Shown: positions 24,743-37,184 of the stretch, piece by piece
Position numbering within the stretch: the first letter of the stretch is position 1
Layout: every line of letters begins with the position of its first letter
Assembly: GCA_963576785.1 (NCBI GenBank)
Contig: OY756144.1
Span: 2,294,001 to 2,358,000, forward strand
Reading direction: 5' to 3'
DNA length: 64,000 nucleotides
Origin: Chlorophyllum brunneum
Taxonomy: Eukaryota > Basidiomycota > Agaricomycetes > Agaricales > Agaricaceae
Translations under genes and position numbers: made by a program
Notes under the pieces: generated by a model
What the model was told of the DNA's origin: nothing
Seen by the model: only the letters and a program-made list of their open reading frames with translations
Database searches by the model: none

Positions 24743-26164
24743 ATGGCTTCGCTTGATTCTTCATTTACTTCGAAGGAGAGCTTACTTGATCCAGATCCCG
24801 TCATCTCCGGCCCCGGACCCTCGCCGTTGAATTTCAGGTTTAACCCAATGAATCTCTTCAACGTTGAGGGTCTCGTAGTAGTCATAACCGGTGGGGGAAC
24901 AGGTAGGCGACTCTTCTGTGAAGTGGCTGCAGCTATTTGTAGCCACCGAATTCTTCCTCCATCAAAGTGATGACTCATGTTATTGATAGGACTCGGTCTT
25001 ATAATGGCTACTGCTCTTGAAAACAACGGTGCTACTGTGTATATTGTAGGGCGGAGACGCGGTGTACTACAAAAGGCAGCTGCAGAAAATAGCGTACGCT
25101 AGCCATCCTTTCCTGGCGATCCCCGTATCCAAAGATAACCTCTATCCATACAGAGGTTTGGGAAAATCATTCCTTTAGAAGGAGATATTACCAGCAAGGA
25201 GAGCTTGCTCTCCATCGCTGATGTTGTCAAGGCACGACACGGCTACATCGATCTCCTAGTCAACAACGCCGCCGTCGCTCGAAATTTGTACAGACACCCA
25301 CTCCCGACACCAGCCACTTCTATCTCACAAGATCCACCCTCCCCTCCGTCCTCGCCCTCTCCAGGCTATGCTAGCGGTTTGGTACCCAGTATCAAAGCGT
25401 TTCAGAATGCGCTTTGGGAAACGGGGTCGATGCAAGACTGGGAAGAGTCATTCAGGACGAATACTACCGCGGTCTACTACGCGACAGTTGCATTCTTGGA
25501 CCTTTTACACCAAGGAAATGTGAGGAGGCAGAGATTTCAGCGTGGACCTTCACCCGCGTTATCGCGATCGGATTCCGGTACCGGTACACCCTCCTACTCG
25601 TCAGACTCTTTGGCTCCACCACAATCAACGCCAGCGCCGTCGGGAGAGATATACCTGCAACCGCCGTATCATTCGTCGCAGGTGATATCGGTCTCGAGTT
25701 CCGGATCTTTCAGGGTGGATCCGAAGGTACTGTCTCCTTCGTATACACTCTCAAAAAGTGCGTGTACGCACCTGGGGAAGTTGATGGCGAACCTCTTGGC
25801 ACCATGGGGTATCAGGAGCAATGTGCTGGCACCGGGTGTCTGGCCAACTGGTGAGTTTGATTATACCTTTCGTGGCTTATTGTTATTGATCACAGAGGGT
25901 GGCTTGATAGAAATGACGACCTGTCCTACACCCGATATAAAATTGAGTCCTGCAGAACTCGCTAGTGCCGTCCCTCTCAAGAGGGTCGGAACAGAAGAAG
26001 TTGGTTTTTCCGATGTTCCGCGTAAAAACTCATCGACTAACCGATTTGATAAGGATATGGCTGGAACCATTCTTTATTTAGCGAGTCGCGCTGGGGCATA
26101 TTTGAATGGGGCTGTGTGGCTCGTGGATGGTGGCCGCGTGGTCAGCCTATCTAGCCATTACTAA
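24743..26164 (+). CDS. Short-chain dehydrogenase with an expanded Pro/Ser-rich loop
   Basis: NAD(P)-binding SDR. Exons: MASLDSSFTSKESLLDP through the dinucleotide motif VVVITGGGTGLG, then GATVYIVGRRRG (Arg pair after the second strand suggests NADP(H)), NNAAV, ISVSSSGSF (catalytic Ser region), YTLSK (YxxxK) and the C-terminal LNGAVWLVDGGR typical of the fold. Compared with standard SDRs of about 250-280 residues it is longer, because two Pro/Ser-rich inserts follow NNAAV and precede the catalytic Ser. A 45 nt segment with GTGAGT..CACAG borders (25851-25895) is in frame and free of stops; removing it joins VWPT to EGGLIEM. Substrate unknown. Confidence 0.85.
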
Positions 26165-27336
26165 TCCCGCTTTTTGATTTTTGATTATTTTTTTTCCATC
26201 TATTTGGGTATCTTTTGTTACAATATGTTTTGAATTCTTTCTTCGTCTCTGGGTTGGGTGGACACATCATGAATTATGGATCATCGATCATCCTACGTAC
26301 CATTTTGCATTTTTTTTTCGTTCTTTCATGTTTATATTATTAATTAGCCTATTACCCTCTGCAGATCAACTAGATTCATCGGATGGATGATGGCGTACTG
26401 TCAACTTGAATAAAATGTATATTATATGCCTCTCGTTTGCTGATTGTGGTGGGATTGCGTGCCATCGTTCTATGTGCTGGAGTCTAAGGACGCCGCTCCT
26501 ATTATTAGTCTTGGCTTGAGTTCCTTTTGATCAATCAGAAGACATTTGTCTTTAAATTAAAAGCTTGACGCCTTGGAGTAGGAGGATTCGATGTCGAAGC
26601 AACATTGTGAGGCACGCCATAACCTATTAAGTATCAAGTTATCCCAGTCATGTTCGGGGCCAGGTTGAATCTCGGGATCGTCCATTCTATGGTTGGGTAA
26701 TATCCTTCCGCGCCCCAGAACCCACAAACTCGAATGGCACACGCAACATTGACCAAAATTTTTCCAGCCCAGACAAGTTCTTCCGTTAATTACAAGTTCT
26801 ATCTTATCGGAACACGTCCATGAGAGGGTAATTTACACTTGTGTGATCTATCAATATATGGGAAGTTTTTGTTGTATTCTTGGGTATGTACATATATGTA
26901 TGTTCTTCATAAAAGACATATAAGTGTCTGTGTTTGACAAGTATCTTCTTGATTTTCTGGGGATAAGCGGTTTTGAGGATGATTTTGAACTTTGATTTTC
27001 ATCCCGCGGCACACGACGCGTTGTTAGTGTGTTGTCTTTTTTTGGTGGAAGAGTGTAACGGCATAGATAAGAAAGATATTATCGTTGCTTCGTTTAGTTT
27101 ATTTGACATGGCGAATCCTGAATGACGTGAGAGGTGACATGATTCGTCCTTGCCAACTCGGCCAGACCCAGGCTTTGGGTAATACAACTTGGATCACTAC
27201 GAGTTGAAAGTGGTGTACGAGATCCTCACGTTGTCAAGGTCGAATTTCTCGTAGCTAGTTTTCCGTGGGATCTACTTGAATCAAAACCACTTACGGTTTA
27301 GCATTTAACATAATCTGAAATAGTTCATGCTAATTA
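26165..27336. other. Intergenic region, 1.2 kb
   Basis: A/T-rich 3' flanks of two convergent genes. No supported coding or structured element seen. Confidence 0.5.
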
Positions 27337-27858
27337 TTATTGGCAGAATTGCGAAATGGCGACGTTTGGAAACTTATCCCTGCGAGCGTACCCCCTACTA
27401 TTCCTTGCCAGTTCATCCATCTCTTTCGCCAAACCAGCAATATCGCTGAGATACAAAAGACTTTGATCATGAAGCTTTTGAAGAACTTGATACACCCACG
27501 GTGCACATTCACCAAATGAATCATTATCAGGTGGAAGAACGGTTTGAGCCACTTGACAAAGTTGGTTTTCTGATATAGTTCCGAGGGATGCATCGTGAAC
27601 GCGTAGCAACGAGCTTAAAAACATGTCGTGATCGATATTTTGTTTGCGGGTTTGGTATTGCCATTTGGTTGATGTTGTACGATCGATACGAATGTGTACG
27701 AGGCATCCTGCGTTTTCATTGGTGGCGAGTAAAAGACCTATGTGTGGTGCACGCGCTTGGGTGAATCCCGCGATGTAGAGAGACCCAATGGTGAATCCTT
27801 CGTTGGACATCTGTAACCCTTGTACAGACTTTGTTTCAAATTCAAACTTCAACCTCAC
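27337..27858 (-). CDS. Small conserved basidiomycete protein (DUF6914-like, tentative)
   Basis: Single-exon frame of 173 codons. Recognisable segments are LYIAGFTQARAPHIGLLL, VHIRIDRTTSTKWQYQ, FGECAPWVYQVLQKLHD and the C-terminal YARRDKFPNVAISQFC. From memory this arrangement (short cytosolic alpha/beta protein with a GEC..W motif) occurs in many paralogues in Agaricomycetes and has been given a DUF name; I cannot confirm the number. The first in-frame ATG is used; the Met at 27810 (MSNEGFTIGS) is an equally good start, and the sequence before it ends in GGTTACAG, which could be a splice acceptor. A frameshifted paralogue lies 360 bp away on the same strand. Function unknown. Confidence 0.6.
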   Translation of the reverse strand: MRLKFEFETKSVQGLQMSNEGFTIGSLYIAGFTQARAPHIGLLLATNENAGCLVHIRIDRTTSTKWQYQTRKQNIDHDMFLSSLLRVHDASLGTISENQLCQVAQTVLPPDNDSFGECAPWVYQVLQKLHDQSLLYLSDIAGLAKEMDELARNSRGYARRDKFPNVAISQFCQ

Positions 27859-28219
27859 CTAGTGGCACTGGGTAGAAGGCAGAGTCGCTTATGTAACTCC
27901 ATTGTTGGTTGACGCGGATATATGTATAACCAGTTAAGCTCGCATATCGATTTTACAGCGGTTTGCGGAACTTAGGAGTCCAGTCCCAGCCTCTACATGT
28001 GTGTGCACAACCAGAGGTCGGAGGATATGGCAGAGCCGTTAAACTACGTCCACATTTCAAGTTGTTCGTTTAAGTAAATCGAAATAATTACATTCAAGAT
28101 ATTCACAGCATGCCCTTGAGGCAGCCGCACTATCCAGCAATCGGGGAACTACCGTACCTCTGGCCTGAATGCACCGCACAATGAGCCACTTGTGTGAATA
28201 AATGTAAGAGAAGTTGGCT

Positions 28220-28560
28220 TTAAGAACAATACGCGGAAATTTTGATGTTGGGGTATCGGTCCCTACGAGCAAAGGCTCTGTTACTGGAGGCAAACGCCGC
28301 GAATTCTTTCTCAACGTCGTCCACGGAGCCGCTAAGCTTCATCAAACCATGACCCGCGAGACTCTGCAACGCCTTTTTGACCCATACAATACACTCGCCC
28401 TCCTCGGCACCGTCAGGAACAGGGATTTTCTTTAGGATGTCGTCGACCTTTTCACCGGAAACGGGTCCAGCATTTCCATCTTGCCTTCGTCGGCCCCCTG
28501 GGCGATGATGAGAGCAGCATGGTTAGGCAAATCCGGCCAAATACAAAGAACCTGCAGTGG
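28220..28560 (-). pseudogene. Frameshifted paralogue of the neighbouring small protein
   Basis: The minus strand encodes GECIVWVKKALQSLAG, EKEFAAFASSNRAFARRD and RYPNIKISAYCS before a TAA, matching GECAPWVYQVLQKLHD and YARRDKFPNVAISQFC of the gene at 27337. Upstream the match continues in a different frame (LCIWPDLPNHAALIIAQ, then KMEMLDPF). The frames meet around a CCCGTTTCC stretch, where loss of a single base would explain the shift. No start codon is identifiable. Either a recent pseudogene or a gene with an intron I could not place. Confidence 0.5.
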
Positions 28561-29408
28561 TAGACCTAGCAACAAGGTAGGGGTGAGTTCGGAGCTTGAA
28601 GTTCAGCAGCAAGTAAAGGCAGGCATACATTTATTTGAGTCAGTCTGGGGTGAATGTTGAAGAATGCGAAAAGGCATCGACGGGAATACTTATAGTCATT
28701 GCCATCGCCTTCCTTTCGTCTGAATCCAGAATCGGAATGGGTTCTTGCCCTTGATTTGGGAAGAAAGAGTGACTCGCCGTGCGATCTTCCAAGAAAGGCG
28801 ACCTGTACCTGCGCATAATGAGTCCCATATATAGCAAGTTATTCTATATATAGCGAGGGGTTGACCGAATACGTGAAAGTACCAGAGATCCTTGTGGTCT
28901 CAGAATCGGTTCTAATAGGCATCATCACTCACCGATTATCGATTATCAACCATCCACGGCGCGATGTGGACGTGTATCATCTGGTTTTGACAGACCCAGC
29001 GTTAATAAGCATGTCGCGTTGACAAACGAATAAAACACCTATTATCTCATATATGCATAGTAGCTACCATCCAAGTATGGCATGTATAACTATATATGGT
29101 AAGGATTTACTATCTTATTTCAGCCTTATTTGGCTGTGAGATCTCAACATTGTTTGACATGGCAAAATCCGAGTGATTGTGGGAATCAAGGACATTGTCT
29201 TCTCGACTTGTGGGCTTTAGAGGTGAGGTGAAGCATACTCACCTTCCACTCTAGGCTCCGGCCTGAGTCGTCATGACTACCCCACAGTCCTTGCAATATC
29301 TCAAAGGTATGTAGGTCTGTATCGACCACAACGTTTCTAACCCGGACTGCAACAGACAGCATTGGTGTTTGTTCTCCTCCCCTCCCTCGCATTAGCCGAC
29401 GTCTTCCC
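28561..29408. other. Intergenic region, 0.85 kb
   Basis: Contains presumed upstream sequence of the pseudogene (minus) and, toward the right end, the unresolved 5' part of the kinase gene. A/T-rich stretch around 28840-29110 without recognisable features. Confidence 0.4.
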
Positions 29409-30251
29409 TTGTATTTGCGCGTCGCTCGTGCCATCTTTGGGATAATTCCAGCAAGGGTCAAGGAGCTACTCTACTCCACCGCCAGAACGCGACTTGGCAA
29501 GGAAATCTATACAAACGTCTTTCGGCTTCCATTCGGACTCGTGCTCAAGTACACTCGCGATAAACGCAATATCGAGGCACGCGCCCTTCGCGTGCTTGAT
29601 GACGTTGAGGATGTCAATGCCCCCCTCCTCGTTGATTCCGTGACTACACCCAATTCCAGTTGTGTTCTGACCACCTACATCGAAGGCGATAGCTGTAGTT
29701 GCGTCTGGGACGAGTTCTCAGGGTCAGATAAAGAGCGCTTTGTGGCGGACTTGCATGATCAGTTCGCTGCGTTACATGATCAGACTACATCTCGTACCAT
29801 TTGCAATGCTGCTGGATCCTTCATCAGGGATCCGCGTTTGCCATGGGCCAGCGAGCATAAGCTCAATATTCCGTCCACAGAGGAATTTTTCCGACAAGTT
29901 TGGCTTGGCCTTGATTTTCCTCACAATCGCGAAACGATTCGGCCTCTTATCGAACCCGTCATTGAACGCGATATACCCATCGTGTTCTGCCATGGGGATC
30001 TCGTCGAGAGGAACATAATTTTCCCTGGCGGTCTCGATGCTTGGCGCAATGGGCGGAGTAGAATTTGTCTTGTTGATTGGAAGTATTCTGGCTGGATGCC
30101 ACAACCTTGGGACGCCTTGAAAGCGACATTTATGGAATATGAACCCGAAAATGAGTGGATTGAAATTATTAGAAATGTGTTTCCGGAATGTAGGACTTAC
30201 CTTGATGCTGACTGGCTCTGGCGTTCCAAATCTCGCGTTATGCTTATTTAA
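29409..30251 (+). CDS. Aminoglycoside-phosphotransferase-like kinase (APH fold); 5' end unresolved
   Basis: Protein-kinase-fold small-molecule kinase family (Pfam APH type), strongly expanded in mushrooms; substrates are mostly unknown, and resistance to antibiotics should not be assumed. Motifs: VLKYTRDKRNIEARAL (Lys and Glu of the ATP site), VFCHGDLVERNII (catalytic HGDxxxxN) and ICLVDWKYSG (metal-binding D in place of DFG). C-terminus ends SRVMLI before TAA. The frame is open back to about 29278 but has no ATG, and the listed start is simply a codon inside the open stretch; a first exon upstream is likely. An amphipathic segment RVARAIFGIIPARVKELLYS precedes the kinase core, as in related mushroom proteins. 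Confidence 0.72.
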   Translation: MYLRVARAIFGIIPARVKELLYSTARTRLGKEIYTNVFRLPFGLVLKYTRDKRNIEARALRVLDDVEDVNAPLLVDSVTTPNSSCVLTTYIEGDSCSCVWDEFSGSDKERFVADLHDQFAALHDQTTSRTICNAAGSFIRDPRLPWASEHKLNIPSTEEFFRQVWLGLDFPHNRETIRPLIEPVIERDIPIVFCHGDLVERNIIFPGGLDAWRNGRSRICLVDWKYSGWMPQPWDALKATFMEYEPENEWIEIIRNVFPECRTYLDADWLWRSKSRVMLI

Positions 30252-31544
30252 CACCTCCGCAGGGACACCATATATATAAATATATATGGAAATAAGCCGG
30301 ATCCCAAGCGGGAAGTGTATTTGAGCATACTGAAGTGTATTGACGATCGTACACAAGACCGGGTTCAGAATTTGTCTACCAACTGTCCACCAGCGGCGGT
30401 AGTGGCAGTATTCAATATTCACTATGTACGGGGGCCTGGAAGAGGAAGGACAAACAAAGGCATAGAAGGAGGGGGATAAAGTGTGCATATGACAACGTAC
30501 CATGTGGAGCTGACAGGCGCACTCGGGCGGGCTTAGGTGTGTCGGAGTGGGCTAGTGAGTGTACTCAGGCAGGCTTGGGCATCCTGAAGCGGGATCAAGC
30601 GCAGTTGAGCGTTGCTGAAGTGGGATGAAGCCTGCTTAGTTGGATTGAAGTCGAAGCGGGATGAAGCATACTCTAGTGTATCTTTTCAAATCTATTTGTG
30701 TTATCTGGTGTGGGCTGAGGCATACTCAAGCAGGTTGAGGTGTGGTTGAGCCTATTCAAGTGTAATTAATCACACTCAGGGATTTAAGCCAACTATATTG
30801 TGGTTCAACTTGGTCCTATGACTTTGTGCAGTGTACATTATAATGTAAGAGACATCGAGTGCAATGAACCGGAGCGTACGCTCAAATGCGCTCCAGTACA
30901 CTCCCCCGCTTGAAATCCCGCTTAATTCTGGTGGTTGATTATATATACATCAAGACAAATTTCCCTGGTAATGGATGTTGCAAAGTAGTGTAAATGACGA
31001 GTATTGTTGAAATGACTGGATCCAAACAATTGGTTACTCCCGATAATCCGATACGCTTTATCAACACTAGATGGTTAATAATCGATTAAGAATAAATGAT
31101 AGATTACATTCTGTGAGCACAGCGTGGGAAGACATGTGATACACAGCATGAGAGTAGAGGCTTAATAATTGCGGTGGAGATATCAGGGTCCAGGGTAGAG
31201 TTTGGCCGCTTGAAACCTTGCTCTGTGTGTTTATTCTGAATGTGTTTAGAGTCTGGATGGAGGAACGATCAGAGAATGACCAAGGAGTGTGTAATTGGAT
31301 CATGTGATTGAGCACGGAATGATTGTTGAGAAGACATAGAACCGTCTGGAATCCATACTTCATCTTCACTACGCTGTCCCCATCTTTCTTCTCCCGTCCC
31401 TCAACCTTCCGCGCCTTCTTTAAGTTCTCAGTTGTTGCTGTAGCCCCCAATATCTACTACAAGCATCCAGCATCTCGCTTTTCGACCACTGGTACTTCTG
31501 CTGGGTCTGTTGAACGTTTGGCTGGATCTGTGAACGGGTTTGAT
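30252..31544. other. Intergenic region with degenerate repeats
   Basis: Starts with an alternating TATATA tract (30273-30288), then the degenerate repeat patch at about 30500-30930, then the leader region of thioredoxin reductase. No supported gene. Confidence 0.5.
30500..30930. repeat. Patch of degenerate ~15 bp repeats
   Basis: Recurring words: GAAGCGGGATCAAGC (30586), GAAGTGGGATGAAGC (30617) and GAAGCGGGATGAAGC (30653), with related ACTCAAGCAGG, ACTCAGGCAGG and GGCTGAGG words between. The reverse form (CCGCTTGAAATCCCGC) appears near 30906. Spacing is irregular, so this is not a clean tandem array; it looks like decayed satellite or nested inverted-repeat sequence. Confidence 0.6.
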
Positions 31545-32903
<1,359 letters not shown>

Positions 32904-33049
32904 GGGTTAGATGAGAAAGTTTCCATAACAAATATATCGTGACTGAAATGCTGTGGGAACCTGATTTGGAGGAGAGATGGTGATGGTGTTGTTACGCGCA
33001 AAGTGTGACGTCTGCAATTCCCTTCTTCCTCCAAGGCCATCCACTCGCT

Positions 33050-35574
33050 ATGGCCACTATCCCCTCCGCAGCAAGTCTGCATCCTCCGTCTTTGTCTTCT
33101 CGTTCATTACTTCACACTGTTTCTCTGCCACATGCTATTTGGTTGGTCGTAGCGACAACCCTGGCAGGTACACTCGAAGGTGCACATGCATACTCGTGGA
33201 ACTTTCGCAGCAATCCTAAGCAATGCGAAAACACGACAATCCTTCTTACGGGTAGCGATGGAACACCGCCGTTTAGGGTGCTTACGATCCCTTTTGGGCC
33301 GACTCCGTTGAAGGATAATGTTGAAGCGAGGAGGATTACTGAACAGGTTTTTGTGAGGGGCAATGAGAGAAGTGGGGATGTACAGTTGAATTATCCGGCG
33401 AATTCGCAGTTTGTCGCTGTCGTGAGTTCTTTTTTTTTGTGTTTTGCTTTTTTTTTTTTTTTTTTTTGTTTGTTTACTCTTCAACAATCGACTGTGGAGG
33501 GGAATTTTTGAAGCCCGGTCGATCAGTCAACCAGTGCTGCGGAGTGATTTCCTGTAGCTTTGTTGGTGGCGATGGTCTGTGGAGCCATCTCCCACTCCAC
33601 CTGCAATCACCAGTTCGGGTGATTGATTCTTTGGCAGGGTGGATGTTGCACTTGGTATGGACGCACCCGACGTCGATGAATGGGAAAACCTTCCCTTCTC
33701 ACAAACATTTGGCATGGTTCGGTGTTTGGGTACAGCGGCTATACATGCCCGCACCCATTCCCGTATGCTTCCCGTGATTGCGACGTTTCAGGCTCGTTGA
33801 GCTGCTCCGGCCCCCGTTCTATTGCGGGAGGTTGTGCTTATGCCTATCCTTGTTTGACTTTTGGCGGGTTTCACTCCTTTTTGCTCTTGCGTTGCTGCAA
33901 GTGCGTGTACGGGGTGCAATGGGATTTTAGCGCTTGGTACCAGCCCTTGGAAGTTCAAGTCTCTTGCGGTAGTACCGTTGTACCGCTGCTCCAGACGTCT
34001 TCCATTCCTGGTTTCTACGCCTTTGTTCTAGGCTAACTCGTTGTCTTAATGATTGCTCATTATCGGAGCTACTTATCACCCCGTATACATCATACTTCGA
34101 TCATTCCTTGCTTCTCAAGTTCCATTTAATTGTTCTGGATCCCTGACTTTCTGTACTAATTGAATTGGGGCATCACTAACACGGCAATTTTTTCCCTTCA
34201 GGTTAGTGATGCATCTGGTTTCGGTACGGGAGGGACGAGTGTAGCTGCGCAAATTGGCACCTCGTCAGACTCGTCATGTTTTGATCCGACGAAGAACGTT
34301 TCCCCCGATTTTGTGTTTTCAATCGAGCCGGTAAATCAGCTCGTACAATGTCAATCTATGCGGATATGGTGGGATCCAGCTACAGTGAAAGGGTATGCCT
34401 TATCAAGCTCTAGCCGCTATCCTAGCATTGATGCTAATTTTACTCTTCCTTACCCTTCTTTTCATCTCCTCATGTCCATCAAACTTATCATTGGTTATTG
34501 ATCGTCGGTTGTCAGGACACCCAACTTCTTGGGCGTTATTCCTGGAGGGCAGAGTTTTGCAATTCCACGTGGACAAATTACACAGGTGCCCAATCAGGGA
34601 ATGGGATTTGATTGGATACCTAACGTGAGGGGAGGGACGACGTTGATGTTGGTTGGTGGGGATGACAGGGGGAATGGTACGGCGGGGAGTGTGTTGTTTG
34701 TGGTTAGCAGCGGGATTGCCAATAATTCGACATGTTTGGATCAAAATTCCCCGAGTTCGACGCCTGGAAGTCCAGCGGGCGGGAGTCTTCCGACGGGTGG
34801 TCCTGGGGTAGGAGGAGGAGGAGGAGGTGGTGGTGGGTGAGTTTTTTCTTTCTTTTTGATTCATGGGTTGGGAGCTTTACTGAGCGTTTGGGTGTGTATA
34901 GGGGCGGTTCGAGTACGGGTGCCATTGTCGGAGGCGTGATTGGGGGAGTGGCGTTCGTCAGCTGCCTGATTTTGGCGTTGTTCTTCCTTCGACGTCGTTC
35001 GCGGCAGAAAAAGCGGGTTAAAGAACGCCCTGTGGATCTACTTCATGGTGATGATGAATATGAAGATGAGGAAGACCACCGACGGAATCCGAATACACAA
35101 CCGCAACATCAATTAGACTATTATACCCCTGAACCATTCATGGTGCCCGACCCAACAATCAACTCGGACGGAGCAACAACAGATTTCCAATCCCAATCAG
35201 GTCACGGTATTCCACCATCGTCTTCTGGCCGTCCAATGAGCGGTACTTCCTTCACGCGGAGTGATACTCCTGATCTTCTCGGTAGCGGAAGTGCGTATGG
35301 AGGTGGATATGCCTGGGGTGCGGGAAGTACCACGACGAGTAACAGTAGGAAAGGTGCGATGAGGATGAGACCGGTGAATATCGTGCAACACGAAGATGCG
35401 GGACCACCTCCACCGATTGGAGGACAGGATAAGGAGGAGGAGGCGGAGACGATTGAGTTGCCACCGGCGTATACTGCTTTGGGTAGGCATCATTCTGCAC
35501 CTGAAGGGGCTGCGGAGCAGAGTGCGACTGGTGGAGATGCGCGGACACCTGGAACTGAACCTAGGACGGAGTGA
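33050..35574 (+). CDS. Single-pass membrane protein with Agaricomycete ectodomain and PPxY tail
   Basis: N-terminal signal anchor (HAIWLVVATTLAGTLEGAHA), an ectodomain beginning SWNFRSNPKQCENTTI and ending SSGIANNSTCLDQN, a Ser/Pro/Gly-rich stalk ending in polyglycine, one transmembrane helix (GAIVGGVIGGVAFVSCLIL) followed by a basic stop-transfer RRRSRQKKR, and an acidic, disordered cytosolic tail with a LPPAYTAL (PPxY) motif that could recruit WW-domain ubiquitin ligases. Four cysteines in the ectodomain may pair. The first intron (33422-34201) is about 780 bp, more than ten times the usual size here; it starts in long T runs. Frames on both sides agree (FVAV joined to VSDASGFG). Function unknown; plasma-membrane location is inferred. 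Confidence 0.8.
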
Positions 35575-36134
35575 TTGGTTACTTGAGAGGTTTTTTTTTC
35601 TTCTTCGTTGTGTTCTTTGGATGGACTACGGTTCCTTGTTATTCGTCGCCTGTCCTTTCTCATTTTACGACATCACTTCTTTCCATTTATTTTTTACTGC
35701 GTTCTTGATTTATCGCTGCTGCGAAACCTTGTTATGTTTCTTACTTGTTCACTTCGGCATTGAGTTTGTTTCTCGTCAAGTCATTCTTTTGTTCTGGCCT
35801 TTTTTTGTTATTTTCTTTTTTGGCCCATGCATATTTTTTCTTACTCAGCATTACGGACGTTAGGTGTGTAAGTCGAGTAGTTGAGATCTTTATTATAGTC
35901 AGAGGCGTAGTCTGCGCCTTCACTACGGAACATGAGCGCAGTTACTGTGTGCTCGCTTAGGCAATCAGCGGCTGGAACGCACACGCCACCCCGGCCGGCG
36001 CCCGGAGGAATTGGAACTCCGCGCGGGGACTGTTGGCTTGGGTGGGTCAACGTAGCGCGACTTTCCGCTCTTTAACCACCTTATAGCATTGACCACTCTA
36101 CCACTCCAAATCTCTCCTACCTACTTCGTTCATA
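35575..36134. other. Intergenic region between the membrane protein and vma3
   Basis: T-rich 3' flank, then a G/C-rich block (35970-36070) with short inverted repeats (CGGAG..CTCCG) that superficially resembles a tRNA and is rejected below. Includes the vma3 promoter. Confidence 0.45.
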
Positions 36135-37184
36135 ATGTCAGACTTGTGTCCTGTTTATGCGCCGTTCTTCAGCGCCATGGTGAGTGTTGCTTTTTTGTGC
36201 GTTGTGTTGGTGCTGATGTGTCTTGTAGGGATGTACTAGCGCGATTGTGTTTACTTGTGAGTTGGGTCGTTCTGCTTGGTAGCCTCCTTGGTTTGGGGGA
36301 TGTGAGTTTGTGTTGCTGACTTGGCTTCGTGTTTCTTCTTCTTGGGTGTGGTTGGACCGGGTCTTAGGTATTGGTGCTAGGTGCGTAAATCCTTTTTCGT
36401 GGCGCGCGTTTCGGGATAAGAACTGACTGTATCTTTCATTTTTTTTTTCCATTGGTTGTAGTTATGGAACTGCAAAGTCTGGCGTTGGTATCTCTGCCAT
36501 GTCAGTGCTGCGACCCGACTTGATGATGAAGTGTGTTGTACCGGTTATCATGGCTGGTATCATTGCTGTATGTCTTTCCACCCTTTCCTCTGCGTAAGAA
36601 TGCATACTTACTGAACTGGGCTGTTTTTTGTAGATTTATGGTCTTGTCGTCTCAGTACTCATTGCTGGTGACTGTACGTAAAACTCTCTCCTTCCTCGCT
36701 TCCTATCCTCTTTAAACATTCCACCTGCTAACAACTTTTCTTTCTTCCTATCCTCCCCTGCCTTTTACCGCATGGCGCATCGACATGTCATCTCCTATCT
36801 AACCTCACGGAACACGAAAAAACTATAAAGTGGAAGTGACAATGTCACTCGCCAAGGGTTTTACCCAACTTGGTGCAGGTCTCTCCGTCGGTCTTGCTGG
36901 TCTCGCAGCTGGTTTTGCTATTGGCATTGTTGGTGACGCTGGTGTGAGGGGTACTGCGCAACAACCAAGGCTCTTTGTGGGCATGATTCTTATCCTCATT
37001 TTCGCCGAGGTTTTGGGTCTTTATGGATTGATTGTTGCTTTGATCATGAACACCGCTACTGGCACGATGACTGTGAGTAAACTCCCCGTCTTTCCTTCTC
37101 CCCTGTTTGTGTGGCTTTGACAGGGGTCGTTGAATATCGATGCTGATCTTGCATGTGTGTTTTGTTTCATAGTGCTCATCGTAA
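36135..37184 (+). CDS. vma3: V-type ATPase proteolipid subunit c
   Basis: Proton-carrying ring subunit of the vacuolar ATPase; four transmembrane helices. Seven exons: 36135-36179, 36229-36256, a 13-nt microexon 36368-36380, 36462-36567, 36634-36673, 36831-37072 and 37173-37184. The product is about 160 residues: [79 protein letters not shown], then [19 protein letters not shown] with the essential proton-binding Glu in FAEVLG. The C-terminus is just TCSS, from a 12-nt last exon. All junctions keep frame and the protein is collinear with yeast Vma3. Confidence 0.95.

Noticed and set aside
33680..34036. 118-codon plus-strand frame inside the long intron
   Set aside because: Cys-rich but without family motifs or splice context, and it lies wholly inside an intron whose borders are well supported; listed only as part of the long-intron finding.
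35970..36110. tRNA-like sequence on the minus strand (TGGTAGAGTGG like an A box; CGGAGTTCCAATTCCTCCG like a T arm)
   Set aside because: The T-loop would be 9 rather than 7 bases, no 5' strand pairs with the putative 3' acceptor, and no anticodon arm forms without an invented intron.
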